Below are positions 20,307 to 29,409 of a DNA stretch of 30,904 nucleotides, in pieces. Where the stretch lies: the NCBI GenBank assembly GCA_964058805.1, contig CAXKVV010001283.1, positions 1 through 30,904 of the forward strand, in the 5' to 3' direction. Each line of letters starts with the position of its first letter. Within the stretch, counting starts at the first letter, position 1. A model generated the notes under the pieces. The model made no database searches. It had not been told where the DNA came from and was given only the letters and a program-made list of their open reading frames with translations. Made by a program: the position numbers and the translations under genes. This stretch comes from Schoenoplectus triqueter (taxonomy: Eukaryota; Streptophyta; Magnoliopsida; Poales; Cyperaceae).

Positions 20307-20945
20307 TGAGGGAGGGTCGACCTCGGGTGCACACGGTGCATGTGAGCCAATGCATCAAGCAGGTCGTAGCTAGAGGGAATCGGTGCATGGGCCAGGTACA
20401 CGATCTCTTCTCTCTTTGATTTAAATTTTTGATTGCAATTGTGTGTAGACTTGGTGTATGCTTGCTAGTGTGAGCTATACACTCATAATGCTGACAGATA
20501 GGCCCCTTTTGTAAGTAGCTAAGTCTGGGTTCACAGATGTAGTTAGTAGTTAATTAGTGCACGGATTAGGGTTAATTGGGCTGAGTTCGCACGTTTTGAT
20601 TGGTTGTTTGCTTAAGCAGCATCTCCTTAATGCTAATAGTCTGTTAATGGTTGACTGATGTGGACCACTAGTTAGCTGCCACGTGGCATAGGTGTGACCC
20701 ACTTATCAGATGATTTTGCGTCAGGGTGGGGTCCACATAGGTGAGGTGGACCAATATGAGGGCGTCACGTGGCATTGACATGCTGAGATGGCCCTAATGA
20801 GGTGCTTCTACATGGCATGTTGGTGGGACCACTTGTCAAGTCAGCATAGTGATGGAGCCCACCCAGCTGAGGTGGACCAATAGGAGAGTCATGTGACACT
20901 TCATGGCTGAGCTGGCCCAATGAAGAGGCGCCATGTGGCACTGTG

Positions 20946-21022
20946 ATAGTTATTGGGTTTTTGAATTGGCACTCTTTATTGATACACAAATGCAAGTCTC
21001 AATAATAGATTTGATGAGATAA
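20946..21022 (+). other. Junction between repeat copy C and hAT remnant
   Basis: Homology to copies A and B ends near 20945. The next 75 bases match neither and precede the transposase frame. This is probably internal hAT sequence after a deletion or nested insertion that removed the end of copy C. Confidence 0.35.
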
Positions 21023-21495
21023 ATTCAGAAGGGTTGCTTTTGTGTGGCTTGCTTGAATTCAAATAATTCATTTCAAGATTTTGATAAAGAGAAGCTTATC
21101 AAATTGTCTTCTTTTTATCATTGCGAGTTCTCTAATTCTAATCTTTTAGCTCTTTCAAATCAACTAGAAAATTTCATTGCTGATATACGTATGAGGAAAG
21201 AGTTCTCCAACTTGAGGAGTATATCTGATTTAGAGCTAGAATAATGATTGAGACCAAAAAGCATAGGATACATCCTCAAGTGTATTTGTTGTTAAAATTA
21301 GCATTACCGGTTACAATAGCATCAGTTGAGTGAGTTTTTTCAGCAATGAACTACATTAAGGATGGATTACGGAATAAAATATGTGATCAATGAATGAATG
21401 ATTGTTTGAGGACTTATGTTGAGAAAGAGAGAGGAGTTACTAATGATGCCATCTTGCGCGATTTCAGAAGACGAAACCTCAAAGAGTTCAATTGA
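21023..21495 (+). pseudogene. C-terminal fragment of a hAT transposase (zinc-finger MYM-like / DUF4371 group)
   Basis: Two adjoining segments together resemble the C-terminus of plant hAT transposase-derived proteins. The first contains ACLNSNNSFQDFDKEKLIKL and LENFIADIRMRKEFSNL. The second begins MIETKKHRIHPQVYLLLKLA and contains ALPVTIASVE, VFSAMNYIKDGLRNK and the closing MNDCLRTYVEKERG. This is the dimerisation region with the conserved A-T/S-V-E-R-x-FSAM core. The first segment ends at TAA near 21242. Two TGA stops (21331, 21391) replace what the family has as Arg and Trp. The natural stop is 21493-21495. The N-terminus and catalytic part are absent, so it is not functional. Confidence 0.82.
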
Positions 21496-21709
21496 ATGAT
21501 AACTAATCTAGTTAGTATGATCTTTTCAATTTTAATTTATATTACTGTTTTGTTTTGTTTGGTGTTTTGTGGCTTTTTTTATTTGTAATTTAAAGATATA
21601 TTATGGGTAAAAGAGATGATGTATGGATATTATGATAGGATATAAATATTTTTGAAATTTATATAATATTATTTATTAAAAAAAATTAGTGAACCCATAT
21701 GAAAATTTT

Positions 21710-21721
21710 CTAGCTCCGCCC
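21710..21721 (+). mobile_element. Possible 3' terminus of the hAT element
   Basis: CTAGCTCCGCCC, about 215 bases after the transposase stop, resembles the GGCTCCGCC-type terminal inverted repeat of plant hAT elements. No matching 5' end or target duplication was found on the left, consistent with a truncated element. Confidence 0.45.
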
Positions 21722-22200
21722 ATATTTGCAGCCGAAGAGCCCAACGTGTTGCAAAGGAGGAACAGGTGGCGGTGGCACAAGGAGAGGAAGGGGTTATAGA
21801 GATGGGAAAGGGATGAACTAAAGATATTTTAAAAAATACTAATTTATTATTTCAAATATATATTTTTAATTAAGAATGTACAATAACTATATTAGAATGA
21901 CAAAATTTTAAATTAACTAAGTTTAGAGTAACATCAAACTAGATTTAAAATTTGAAATGATATGTTTCTAATTTTCAAATTTCGAAGCGACATTAAACTA
22001 ATTTTCTCATTAAGCAAATAACCTAACAAGACAAACTAAGTTATAACCAACACACGAGTATCTAATCAAGTTGCTTTGGTAAAATAAATACGACAGAACA
22101 TAATCAACAGGGCAATGCAATCATCATTATTATTATTTGAGGGTTTTAGTTCAGTTTATATAAGGCTCGGTTCAGATTCTAGCGCGTCTTCATTTGTTGC
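21722..22200. other. Intergenic, 3' flank of VTE3, no gene seen
   Basis: AT-rich after 21830. This is the expected place for the VTE3 3' UTR and polyadenylation region (read leftward from 22200), but no poly(A) signal could be assigned with confidence. No other open frame is credible. Confidence 0.5.
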
Positions 22201-22356
22201 TTATATCGGCTGGCCTTTGGGAACAATTTGGTCTTTGATCCACATGTAAATGGGCACCAAAACATAGTATGCGGCTGCAATTGTGCCCAAAATGAATCGC
22301 ATCAGGAATGCAAATGGATTTACAGGCTTCTTTACATCCTCTTCCTTCGGGCCAAG
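22201..22356 (-). CDS. VTE3: VTE3 exon 3
   Basis: Exon 3 is 156 bases after the acceptor TTTCTACAG (AG at 22358-22357). It encodes LGPKEEDVKKPVNPFAFL, then a single transmembrane anchor around ILGTIAAAYYVLVPIYMW, then KDQIVPKGQPI and TAA at 22203-22201. This C-terminal anchor is the envelope-targeting feature of the family. Confidence 0.93.
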   Translation of the reverse strand, partial: LGPKEEDVKKPVNPFAFLMRFILGTIAAAYYVLVPIYMWIKDQIVPKGQPI

Positions 22357-25300
22357 CTGTAGAAACAAAAATATATTAAAAGATGACAAATCAACAAATA
22401 AAAATATATACAAATAGAACAGAAATCAGGTTAGAGAGAAGACCTTCATATTATAATATTTGATAAAACTCAGTTCAGCTACGAATAACAGCTATATAAT
22501 AGCTGTATTTCCTAGAAGATTCAGAAAACTATTTTCCTGACCATGTATTAACTATTAACAAATCTCTAATCCAGTGCAGGCAAATATAACTGTTTCCTGT
22601 CCATGTATTAAGTAAATCATCAAATGCTAAATTGAATCCATCACTCCTTCCTATATCCTCCTCTTGGCAAATGGTTTACAAGTAGAAGTTGTGCCTGATG
22701 TTAGCATTTAATCAGTATAATGTTAGTATGACCATTGACCAGGATGAGTCATGAAGCTGATAATCAACTTACATCTGCATTGCTTGAACCTTCTTATGTA
22801 TACCAACTATATATCATGCAATACACAAATTCGTTCTTCTATTAAGAAAATAGACCATCTTTTGGAAGAATTGCTAGGTTACGAGTTCTCTATATATGTA
22901 TCTGATTGCCAATAGCTGTGCCTTCATGTTAGAACTTCATAGTTATATATATGTATCTGATTGCCAATAGCTGTGCCTTCATTTGTTAGAACTTCATAAT
23001 TATATTTCTTGAGAAGTAACATTTTGGTGTATTGTAATAAGCTTTGTTTTTTATGTCCTACAGTGGCATACAGAAGCATCAAGACACCATAACAATTCAA
23101 TCCTGATTATGATTCAAAACTAAACTGACCCAAAAACCAGCCCAACCAACCGAAAAAACACCACAATGATTCAATCCTGATTATGGCTCGAAACTAAACT
23201 GATGTTCAATAAACCTCAAACAAGAGATGGCACAACCAGGCCACGCTAGGTTTTGAGTCATTCAGATTTGTTCGTTTTAGAATTTGGTTTGGTCAGATGT
23301 GTCAGTTGATGCGACATGGGTCCATTCAAGTTCTTATTAAGAAGAAATTGATTTTTCATTGTGGCAAGTCTTTTCAGAGTCAGCTCAACCAGGCATCACA
23401 TTTCAGGTTTGGTTTGCAGGTGAATTCAACTCTTGTTTTCCCAGGTAAGAATCAGGTTGGCGTAGGTCTCACCAGATTGTGGGTTCAAGATTTAAATTTT
23501 GATCAGGTTCAGTTCACTGACTATTCGGGACAATTCAGATCTGTTGTTTTTGGTCAGATAAGTCAACAAGCAAATAAACTGAAAGGAAAATGGGACCTCA
23601 GCAACACAACATTAAAATCTACCACATATAAGTCAACAAGCACCAACACCCATTTTTATCTGGTTGACAATTCAATAAACCCAACACAACCTAACAGATA
23701 CTTGAATAAAAGACCAATGAGATCAACCATCTGAAATGACATTTCAATCATTAGTGACGGAAACACAATTGCTTGGATAAAGTGATTCTTCTATTTGGTC
23801 TAATTAGCTTGGTCTATTGTTTAGATTAAGGGAACAATGAACACCATAATTAAATACCCTTGCCCTCATGTAGTGATTTGAAATGGACCGGATAGAATCT
23901 AAATTGTTTAGATGGAGTTTTTTTCATGAACCCTCGGTAAACAAAAGCCTACATAGCAGTTCTATACTATAGAATCTATACTATAGATCAATCTATCATT
24001 CAATTTTGGTATATCCTATACAAGAGCGTGGACCGGACTGGACCGTGGTAGGTCAGTCCTCCCTTCACCCGAAAATGGACCGTGCCGACCCGTCCCGTTC
24101 GGACCCATGGACCGGACCGGACCGGACCGGACCCCCGATTTTTTTGTATTATTTGATTTTTAAATTATTAAAAAATACATAATTAATTCGATGAAAATTA
24201 TTATTTAAAAATTAATAAATTTATTTTTCAACTTTTATTATTTTTTATAATTTTCTGAAATTTTATTTTTTTGCAATTTTTTTAATTTTTAGTACTATTA
24301 GATTTTTAAACAATTAAAAATAATAATTCGAATTAGTTAAAAATTATTATTAAAAAATATGATAATTATTATTTTTCCCAATTTATAACAAAAAAAAATT
24401 CGGACCAGACGGGACGGTACCGTCCCGTGGGGGTCCGTCCCCCGGGGGCCGATGGTGGGACAGACGGATTCAGTTTTTTTCGAATTTGGACCGCCTAGAA
24501 CCGGCCCGTGTGGACCGTGGACCGTCTTCAAACCACTACCCTCATGGCACTATAAAAAAATGACAAGTAGCTAACAGTTCTTGCAAAAATTCTCTTCAAT
24601 TTTGATGTGTGACCCCCCCCCCCCCCACAGAAAGAAAAATCCATATAAAACAAAAATAAGAAAAAATAGCATAAGGTTACTTCTAGCTTCTAGGTAAATA
24701 TATGATATTTCAGGAACAACATAAAATTGACTTGCAAAAGATAAAAGAAATAAATGAATTGGCACCTGAAGAGGGGAGTCGCCCGACTCTCTCTTGACCC
24801 CAGTAACAGAGCAGCCCATGATAAGGCCATGGCGGCGGACACCACGGTACCACTTAGGGCCAATGCGCTTAAGCTTGACGTCCTTGAAGCCTGCCTTCTT
24901 GAACCACTCGATATACTCTTCCTCCTTTGGAAACAACATCCACATGTCGGCAAAGAACTGTGAGAGCCAGAAAGTTGGGTAGACAGGTCCTATGACACAT
25001 GCAATTCCACCGAGTTTTAGCACCCGGTAGGCTTCTCTTATTCCCCTCTGTGGGTCTGGCCAGTACTCAATGCTGTACAAAAAACAGCAAAGACAAGTGT
25101 TATGACAGATTCACAAGCACTTCCTAGATATGAAAAAATCTTGTATTGTGCTTATACACCAAGAATTTCATTCTGCAGTATTTGCCATCCTAGTTATTGC
25201 CCTGTACATCAATTATCAGTACTAAATTTACAATTAAAATAAATTAACCCATAATTTGCGGTCAAGCATCAATTGAACAGTCAAACCTCATTCTGTTCAT

Positions 25301-26149
25301 GTAATGACATAACAGTGAAATAGCAATGGCACCTAAATTCTAACCAGACTATGTCTCCTTTTATCTAGCAAGTAAGATACAATACCAATAGTTACTGCCA
25401 ATATGAGACAACAATTCATAGCTTACTAATCACCTTCACCAATGCATCCATTAATTATAATATTGCTTTCATACCATCAAGTTGTCAACAATTATATGAA
25501 TGCAAACTTATATAAGCCTTGGCTCTCTGAAATCAATAAACTTCATAAACATTGTCCATTACACATCAAACTGTATAGCACAAAATAAAATAAAAGAAAC
25601 AAGGAAATTGATTAACCTTCCAGCTGAAATGTAGCGCTCAAAAGTATCAGTTGTGAAAGGCAAATCCTCGGCATCTCCTTCCATTATGGTGCATTCCTTC
25701 AAGGGCTCCTTCTCTCTGGCTTTGGCTAGCTGATGTGGCGACTGGTCCAGGATTGTCACATTTTTTGGGTCTATGTGCTTAACTATTCCCAAGGTGGTAA
25801 ACCCAGTACCACCTCCTACATCCACAACTTTCAATCTGGAGTCGTACAAATCCGCCGGCTTCAATGCCTCGTCTCTCATGTCTTCAGTCCAGTGGCCAGG
25901 GTTTACGACATGGTCATAGACAATGGAGAGAAAGCGGTAGAACCAGAAAGCTTCCTGCTTGTGTTGTATGAACCGGGGCTGAGAGGCGGGGCGTGAAGAG
26001 GAGAGGCTGCAGCTTGGCCCCGCCAGTTTCAGATCTCTTTTAATAGCGAAGTTCACTCGGGGGCGTGAAGAGAGAAATTTGGGGTTCGTTGGAGAGATGG
26101 CTCTTGTGAATGTGAGGTTTTCGGTGCCATTCAGCATAGAAGTAGCCAT
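22201..26149 (-). CDS. VTE3: MPBQ/MSBQ methyltransferase, chloroplast (VTE3/APG1/IEP37-type), three exons
   Basis: Exons join as 26149-25617, 25072-24766 and 22356-22201, giving 331 residues; Arabidopsis VTE3 is about 338. The known role of the family is SAM-dependent methylation of 2-methyl-6-phytyl- and 2-methyl-6-solanesyl-benzoquinol at the plastid inner envelope. This is needed for tocopherol and plastoquinone-9. In the sequence, residues 1 to about 50 are Ser/Arg-rich and transit-peptide-like, and the conserved SSRPASQPRFIQHKQEAFWF begins at 51. SAM motif I is VVDVGGGTG at 108-116, GDAEDLPF lies at 158-165 and YWPDPQRGIREAYRVLK at 181-197, and a hydrophobic C-terminal anchor spans about 296-318. 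Both introns are GT-AG, phase 2 and phase 0, and all joins keep frame. The start at 26149 (MATSMLNG) was chosen over the ATG 12 codons upstream because VTE3 homologues start this way. No lesion was seen, so it is probably functional. Confidence 0.95.
22891..23000. repeat. 55 bp tandem duplication in VTE3 intron 2
   Basis: TATATATGTATCTGATTGCC through GTGCCTTCATGTTAGAACTT occurs twice at a period of 55. The second unit has a 3-base insertion near its end. The copies are nearly identical, so the duplication is recent. Confidence 0.88.
23085..23210. repeat. Short duplication of about 80 bp in VTE3 intron 2
   Basis: ATTCAATCCTGATTATG followed by two bases, CAAAACTAAACTGA or a close variant, occurs near 23096 and 23168. 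CCCAACCAACCG-type words lie between. It looks like the end of a decayed non-autonomous element. Confidence 0.55.
23211..23870 (+). other. Intronic stretch with a 145-codon frame of unknown nature, probably element-derived
   Basis: A plus-strand frame 23297-23734 (antisense to VTE3) starts MCQLMRHGSIQVLIKKKLIF. It is rich in Gln, Asn, Ser and Thr, with words such as GTTCAG and TCAGGTTTGG recurring in the DNA. No domain, signal or membrane segment is recognised. The repetitive wording and its place in an intron suggest non-autonomous transposon sequence. I do not call it a gene. Confidence 0.3.
23871..24538. mobile_element. hAT-type non-autonomous element (668 bp) in VTE3 intron 2
   Basis: It starts TAGTGATTTGAA and ends TTCAAACCACTA, giving 12-base inverted termini with one mismatch. 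It is flanked on both sides by the exact 8-base duplication CCCTCATG (23863-23870 and 24539-24546). An 8 bp target duplication and T-A-x-x-G termini are hAT signatures. Both subterminal regions are GC-rich with GGACCG repeats, including (GGACC)n at 24110-24133. The centre is nearly pure A/T. No transposase is encoded. Confidence 0.9.
24612..24626. repeat. Poly-C tract in VTE3 intron 2
   Basis: A C run of about 15 (G run on the VTE3 sense strand) lies about 140 bases inside the intron from the exon 2 donor. Length is likely unstable and also prone to sequencing error. Confidence 0.85.
24766..25072 (-). CDS. VTE3: VTE3 exon 2
   Basis: Exon 2 is 307 bases after the acceptor TTGTACAG (AG at 25074-25073). 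It encodes IEYWPDPQRGIREAYRVLK, GPVYPTFWLSQFFADMWMLF, FPKEEEYIEWFKKAGFKDV and RIGPKWYRGVRRHGLIMG. It ends GATTCC-type SPLQ at the donor CAG/GTGCCA (GT at 24765-24764), phase 0. Confidence 0.93.
25073..25616 (-). other. VTE3 intron 1 (544 bp)
   Basis: A GT-AG intron, AT-rich, with no repeat or ORF of note. Confidence 0.88.
25617..26149 (-). CDS. VTE3: VTE3 exon 1
   Basis: Exon 1 is 533 bases: the transit peptide, the conserved FIQHKQEAFWFYRFLS entry and the SAM-binding core through ERYISAG. It ends at GGAAG/GTTAAT (donor GT at 25616-25615). The split Ser codon (AG plus C) is completed by exon 2. Confidence 0.93.
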
Positions 26150-26865
26150 TAATCTCGGATTAAAGCTCTGATTTCGCTTTAACAATTAACAGTTCAGAGA
26201 ATCCAATCTCTATAACTTACAGCACACGATGGGTCAGGAAAAAAATAAGAGATTCGAAAAGGTAAATACGTACGGATGTTTTCTTTCTTCCCGTTTTGTT
26301 GAGAGAGGAAAAAATTGCAACTTTAGAAGAGAGAGAGCTCACCACAATGGAGAAGTTTGTTCGAGAGAGGGAGAGGAGCTAGTGGTGACTTCTCCTAGGA
26401 GAAAAAGGGGGGAGGTGAGTGCTTGCTTACACGCACACCACAAGAAAAATTATCAGATAGGACCCGAACACGACGGAGCGATTTGTGTGATTTGAGTGAA
26501 GCAGCGTATTCATTTCTCACAGATCGACAGTTTCTTGTTTTTATTTCTGGTTTTGTACCGGCTTTGTGCCTTCTTTTGTTCTCTTGCGGAGCATGGGGCT
26601 GGCACTGAAACTAACGCTTAATTCAAATCAGGAACGAGATTTTAATAGAATAACAATAGTATTTCAAACTTTCGAAATTTATTCAGACCGTCCAATGTTC
26701 AATCCCTTCAATATATTTAAGAAAATCATTTTTTTGTTTTATAATTGTGAAATGAATGCAATTAATTTCAATACATGCTTAATATGCTCTCATACGTCTG
26801 ATGATTGCACACTTTCAGATCTACATTCTGTATCTGATATCTAGCAACATATTTTTCATACCCTA
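26150..26865 (-). promoter_or_regulatory. VTE3 upstream region: 5' UTR and probable promoter
   Basis: This is the only sequence between the VTE3 start and the next mobile-element-like DNA, so the promoter probably lies here. Purine-rich GAGAGAG stretches occur near 26325-26380. CTGTAAGTTATAG near 26205-26220 (minus strand) resembles a 5' UTR splice donor. No convincing TATA box was found. Short plus-strand frames here are chance. Confidence 0.45.
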
Positions 26866-27004
26866 GGGTCTGTTTGATAAATTAAGAAATAATTTTGGCA
26901 GAATGATAATTTTAAAAGAGTGATAAAAAAATATCTTTTTAGAATAGTGGTAGAAAAGTGATATTTTTGACTATTTAGAAGAGCAAAAATATCATTTGAC
27001 AGTT
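26866..27004. mobile_element. Possible terminus of a non-autonomous DNA element
   Basis: TAGGGTCTGTTTGATAAAT resembles the GGGTCTGTTTGG-type start of common plant miniature elements. The matching reverse end was not found and may have been lost in the adjacent microsatellite. Confidence 0.3.
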
Positions 27005-27475
27005 GTTAATCAGAATAGTTAAAATATAAATAATTATGATACTAATAATGATGATGATAATAAAAATAATAATAAAATAATAATCATAATAGTAATAATA
27101 ATAATCATCATCATAATAAATAATAATATTCATAACTGTAATCATAGTAATATAATAAAAATATAAATATAATTATATTTAATATAATAATAATAATAAA
27201 TAATCATAATATTAATAATATAATACAACATAATCAAATCATAATCATAATTATGATAATAATAATTATTATTGTAGTCATAATCATAATAATATAATAA
27301 TATAACCATAATCATAATCATAATAATATAATAATAAAAAATTATAATCATAATCATAATCATAATTAGAAATAATTATAATCATAATAATATAATCATA
27401 ACTATAATAATATAATAATATAATATAATAAAATAAAATTATTATTATTATTATTATAGTAATAATCATCAGCTG
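27005..27475. repeat. Compound AT-rich microsatellite (ATA/ATC type)
   Basis: About 470 bases of TAATAATAA interrupted by ATAATCATAATCATAA blocks. Minus-strand frames through it give only Ile/Tyr/Met runs and are not genes. It lies about 0.9 kb upstream of the VTE3 start codon. Confidence 0.92.
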
Positions 27476-28059
27476 ATAATTAATAAAAAGTGAATTCGAA
27501 TGGAGCTGAGAACGGACAGGTATGTTTAGGTTTGATTATGGATAGGTTCGTAGACCAAGACCATGAAATAAATTGACGCATGGAAAGGAGGTGCCACACG
27601 TTAAAGAAGAAGAGCCACGTTATGCATGTACGTCGGTTTTTACTAATCACGTTTATACCCCATTTTCTGACAAAATGGACTCGTGTCGATGCATTCGCAT
27701 CCACGTAGCAGCAATGCAGCGTGTCTCATTTTTATTTAAACATTTTATGACATATATATAATATTTAAGAGAAACAGGGACCGACTTTATAGACTATAGA
27801 AAATAAATTCAATCGGTTGTATACATTTAATTTAATTGTATATATAGCGAGAGATAGATTATTGAGTAAATATTTATATTTCAAACGATATATAAACGAA
27901 TTAAAAATTATATTATAAAATTTAAAAAAATAATTTATGATTTTTATTAAATTTTTAATATAAAAATCTTATGGGATATGGTCATATGGACGCAACCTAC
28001 AATATATATAATTTTTTTTAATTATGCAAAAGGATTTAGGAGACTTAGTACCGTGTGAG
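27476..28059. other. Intergenic, no gene seen
   Basis: Mixed sequence to about 27720 and then AT-rich. Short frames on both strands have no recognisable features. Confidence 0.5.
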
Positions 28060-28858
28060 TAGGGGTTTGCTAAAATCCGCCGGATACAATTTATATCCGT
28101 GTATTCGTGTCTGGTATCTGTATTCGCGCTCGGATATAGACGGATACACGGGTACGAGTTTGAGAAGGACCGATCAGTTTTTTTTTGGAAAAAAATTATT
28201 ATACTCGTACCCGTGTACTCGCCGCCCGTATCCGTACCCGTGTACCCGCAATCTCGTACATGTGTACCCGCACCCGCATATCCGTACCCGCCGACCCGTG
28301 AAATTTAAATTTCAAATTATATCTCCTGTTTACACGGTTGTCATGTTTGCTTCCGGACAAAATTTCAAACGATGATTTTGTGGAACTTTTTCGTTCAGAC
28401 ATAATTTGTTACTTTTTATTCCTTAAAAAAATCAAATATGTTAAAGAACACAAAAAGTAAATAACCTGGTCGAAAAGCCAACATTTAACAACTAACCAAT
28501 CATTTTAAACAAAAAAAAATATATATATAATTTCATGATTATCCAATTGAGTAAACAAATTAATTCTAATTAAAATTAATGAACTCTAATTTATACAAAG
28601 TCTTTGATTATATATCAAACGTAGAGTTCTGATAAAATTTATATGATTTAAAATGAACGTTTAGATTTGTACTTAGCCGAAATGATATTATTTAAATTTT
28701 ACGACATTCCAAAATAAAAAATATATTTATAAAACAAAAATAGTAAAAAAAAAATTTCGTACTCGTCTATCCGTGCCCGAGTACCCCGTATCTGTACCCG
28801 TGTACCCACAAAACGGGCAGACCGTACCCGTACCCGCGGTACCGCTGTCAAATCAATA
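28060..28858. mobile_element. CCCGTA-rich hAT-like non-autonomous element (about 0.8 kb)
   Basis: It starts TAGGGGTTTGCTAAAATCCG and ends CGGTACCGCTGTCAAATCAATA. Both ends are built of ACCCGTA/GGGTAC words (28080-28300 and 28760-28850) around an AT-rich centre. This resembles plant hAT miniature elements starting TAGGGGTG. The 8-base flanks CGTGTGAG and AGTGTGGA share five positions, as expected of a decayed target duplication. There is no coding capacity. Confidence 0.55.
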
Positions 28859-29409
28859 AGTGTGGATAGAAAAAAATCGAATTGCGAGAAGAGTTTTGTG
28901 GACAGTTTTCCTAACGCGTGTCACCGCGCTGCAACCAACTGAGGTCATCAGATCACGGATCGTTCGATGGAAACATATCTGAACTGTGAGAGCTCGGGCC
29001 TTTCTAACCCCATCAATACTACTGCGCCAATTTTAATAATAATTTATTTTTATACGCATAGCATTGGCATGGGATTATAGGTTAAGAGAAAATTACACAA
29101 GGATGTAGGCGAAATATTGACAAAGATGAAGCCGGAAAGTACATTATGGTCTTTATTGCATTATGGACCTACCACTTTCAGATGTGGCCCAATACATATA
29201 ACATAACACTAAATTGCTGATCCGACTGTGTTGTGGGTTTGTGGGTCCTTAGGCCCCAATCCCTGAAACTACAAGATAACCCTTTGTTCACCTTTTGTTC
29301 TGAACAAATAGATTTAAATGGTACCCAAACGCCGATTTTTTCAATAATATAATAACAAAATAAAAATATGAAGTAACGCATCTACAGCATTCATCGAGTT
29401 TTGACAAAA
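28859..29409. other. Intergenic, no gene seen
   Basis: Moderately AT-rich. The 67-codon minus-strand frame at 29178-29381 has no recognisable features. No repeat was detected. Confidence 0.5.

Larger units (their letters stand above)
18455..20945 (+). repeat. Long direct repeat, copy C (about 2.5 kb, truncated), probable 3' LTR
   Basis: Homology to A and B begins at TTTTGCTTTTAAATT, about 30 bases after the copia polyprotein stop, preceded by a short A-run (PPT-like). It continues through GAGTTTGG, GGGCTTTAACAGAGGGCC, a GGTACC segment, the opposite-strand CCAAT/TATA pair (19466), the small-ORF relic (20259) and the G-box/CCAAT block (20660-20940). Copy C lacks about 0.5 kb present in A near 3215-3700. 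It stops abruptly near 20945, before the TATA-containing end, where hAT-derived sequence follows. It is more diverged from A and B than they are from each other. Confidence 0.72.
22357..24765 (-). other. VTE3 intron 2 (about 2.4 kb), enlarged by insertions
   Basis: A GT-AG intron containing a 55 bp duplication, an unrecognised repeat-like stretch with a 145-codon plus-strand frame, a complete 668 bp hAT-type element and a C15 run. Without these it would be roughly 1 kb or less. Confidence 0.88.

Noticed and set aside
24690..24982. Frames of 62-87 codons overlapping VTE3 exon 2 on both strands
   Set aside because: Shadows of the conserved exon. The VTE3 frame explains the sequence fully.
25733..25996. 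87-codon plus-strand frame over VTE3 exon 1
   Set aside because: Antisense shadow of exon 1, no family resemblance.
26149..26185. Alternative VTE3 start 12 codons upstream
   Set aside because: The in-frame ATG at 26185 would add MLKRNQSFNPRL, which is not seen at the N-terminus of the family. Homologues begin near MAS/TSMLNG. It remains possible as an alternative start.
27142..27469. Minus-strand Ile/Tyr/Met-rich frames, superficially like membrane peptides
   Set aside because: Translation of an ATA/ATC microsatellite.
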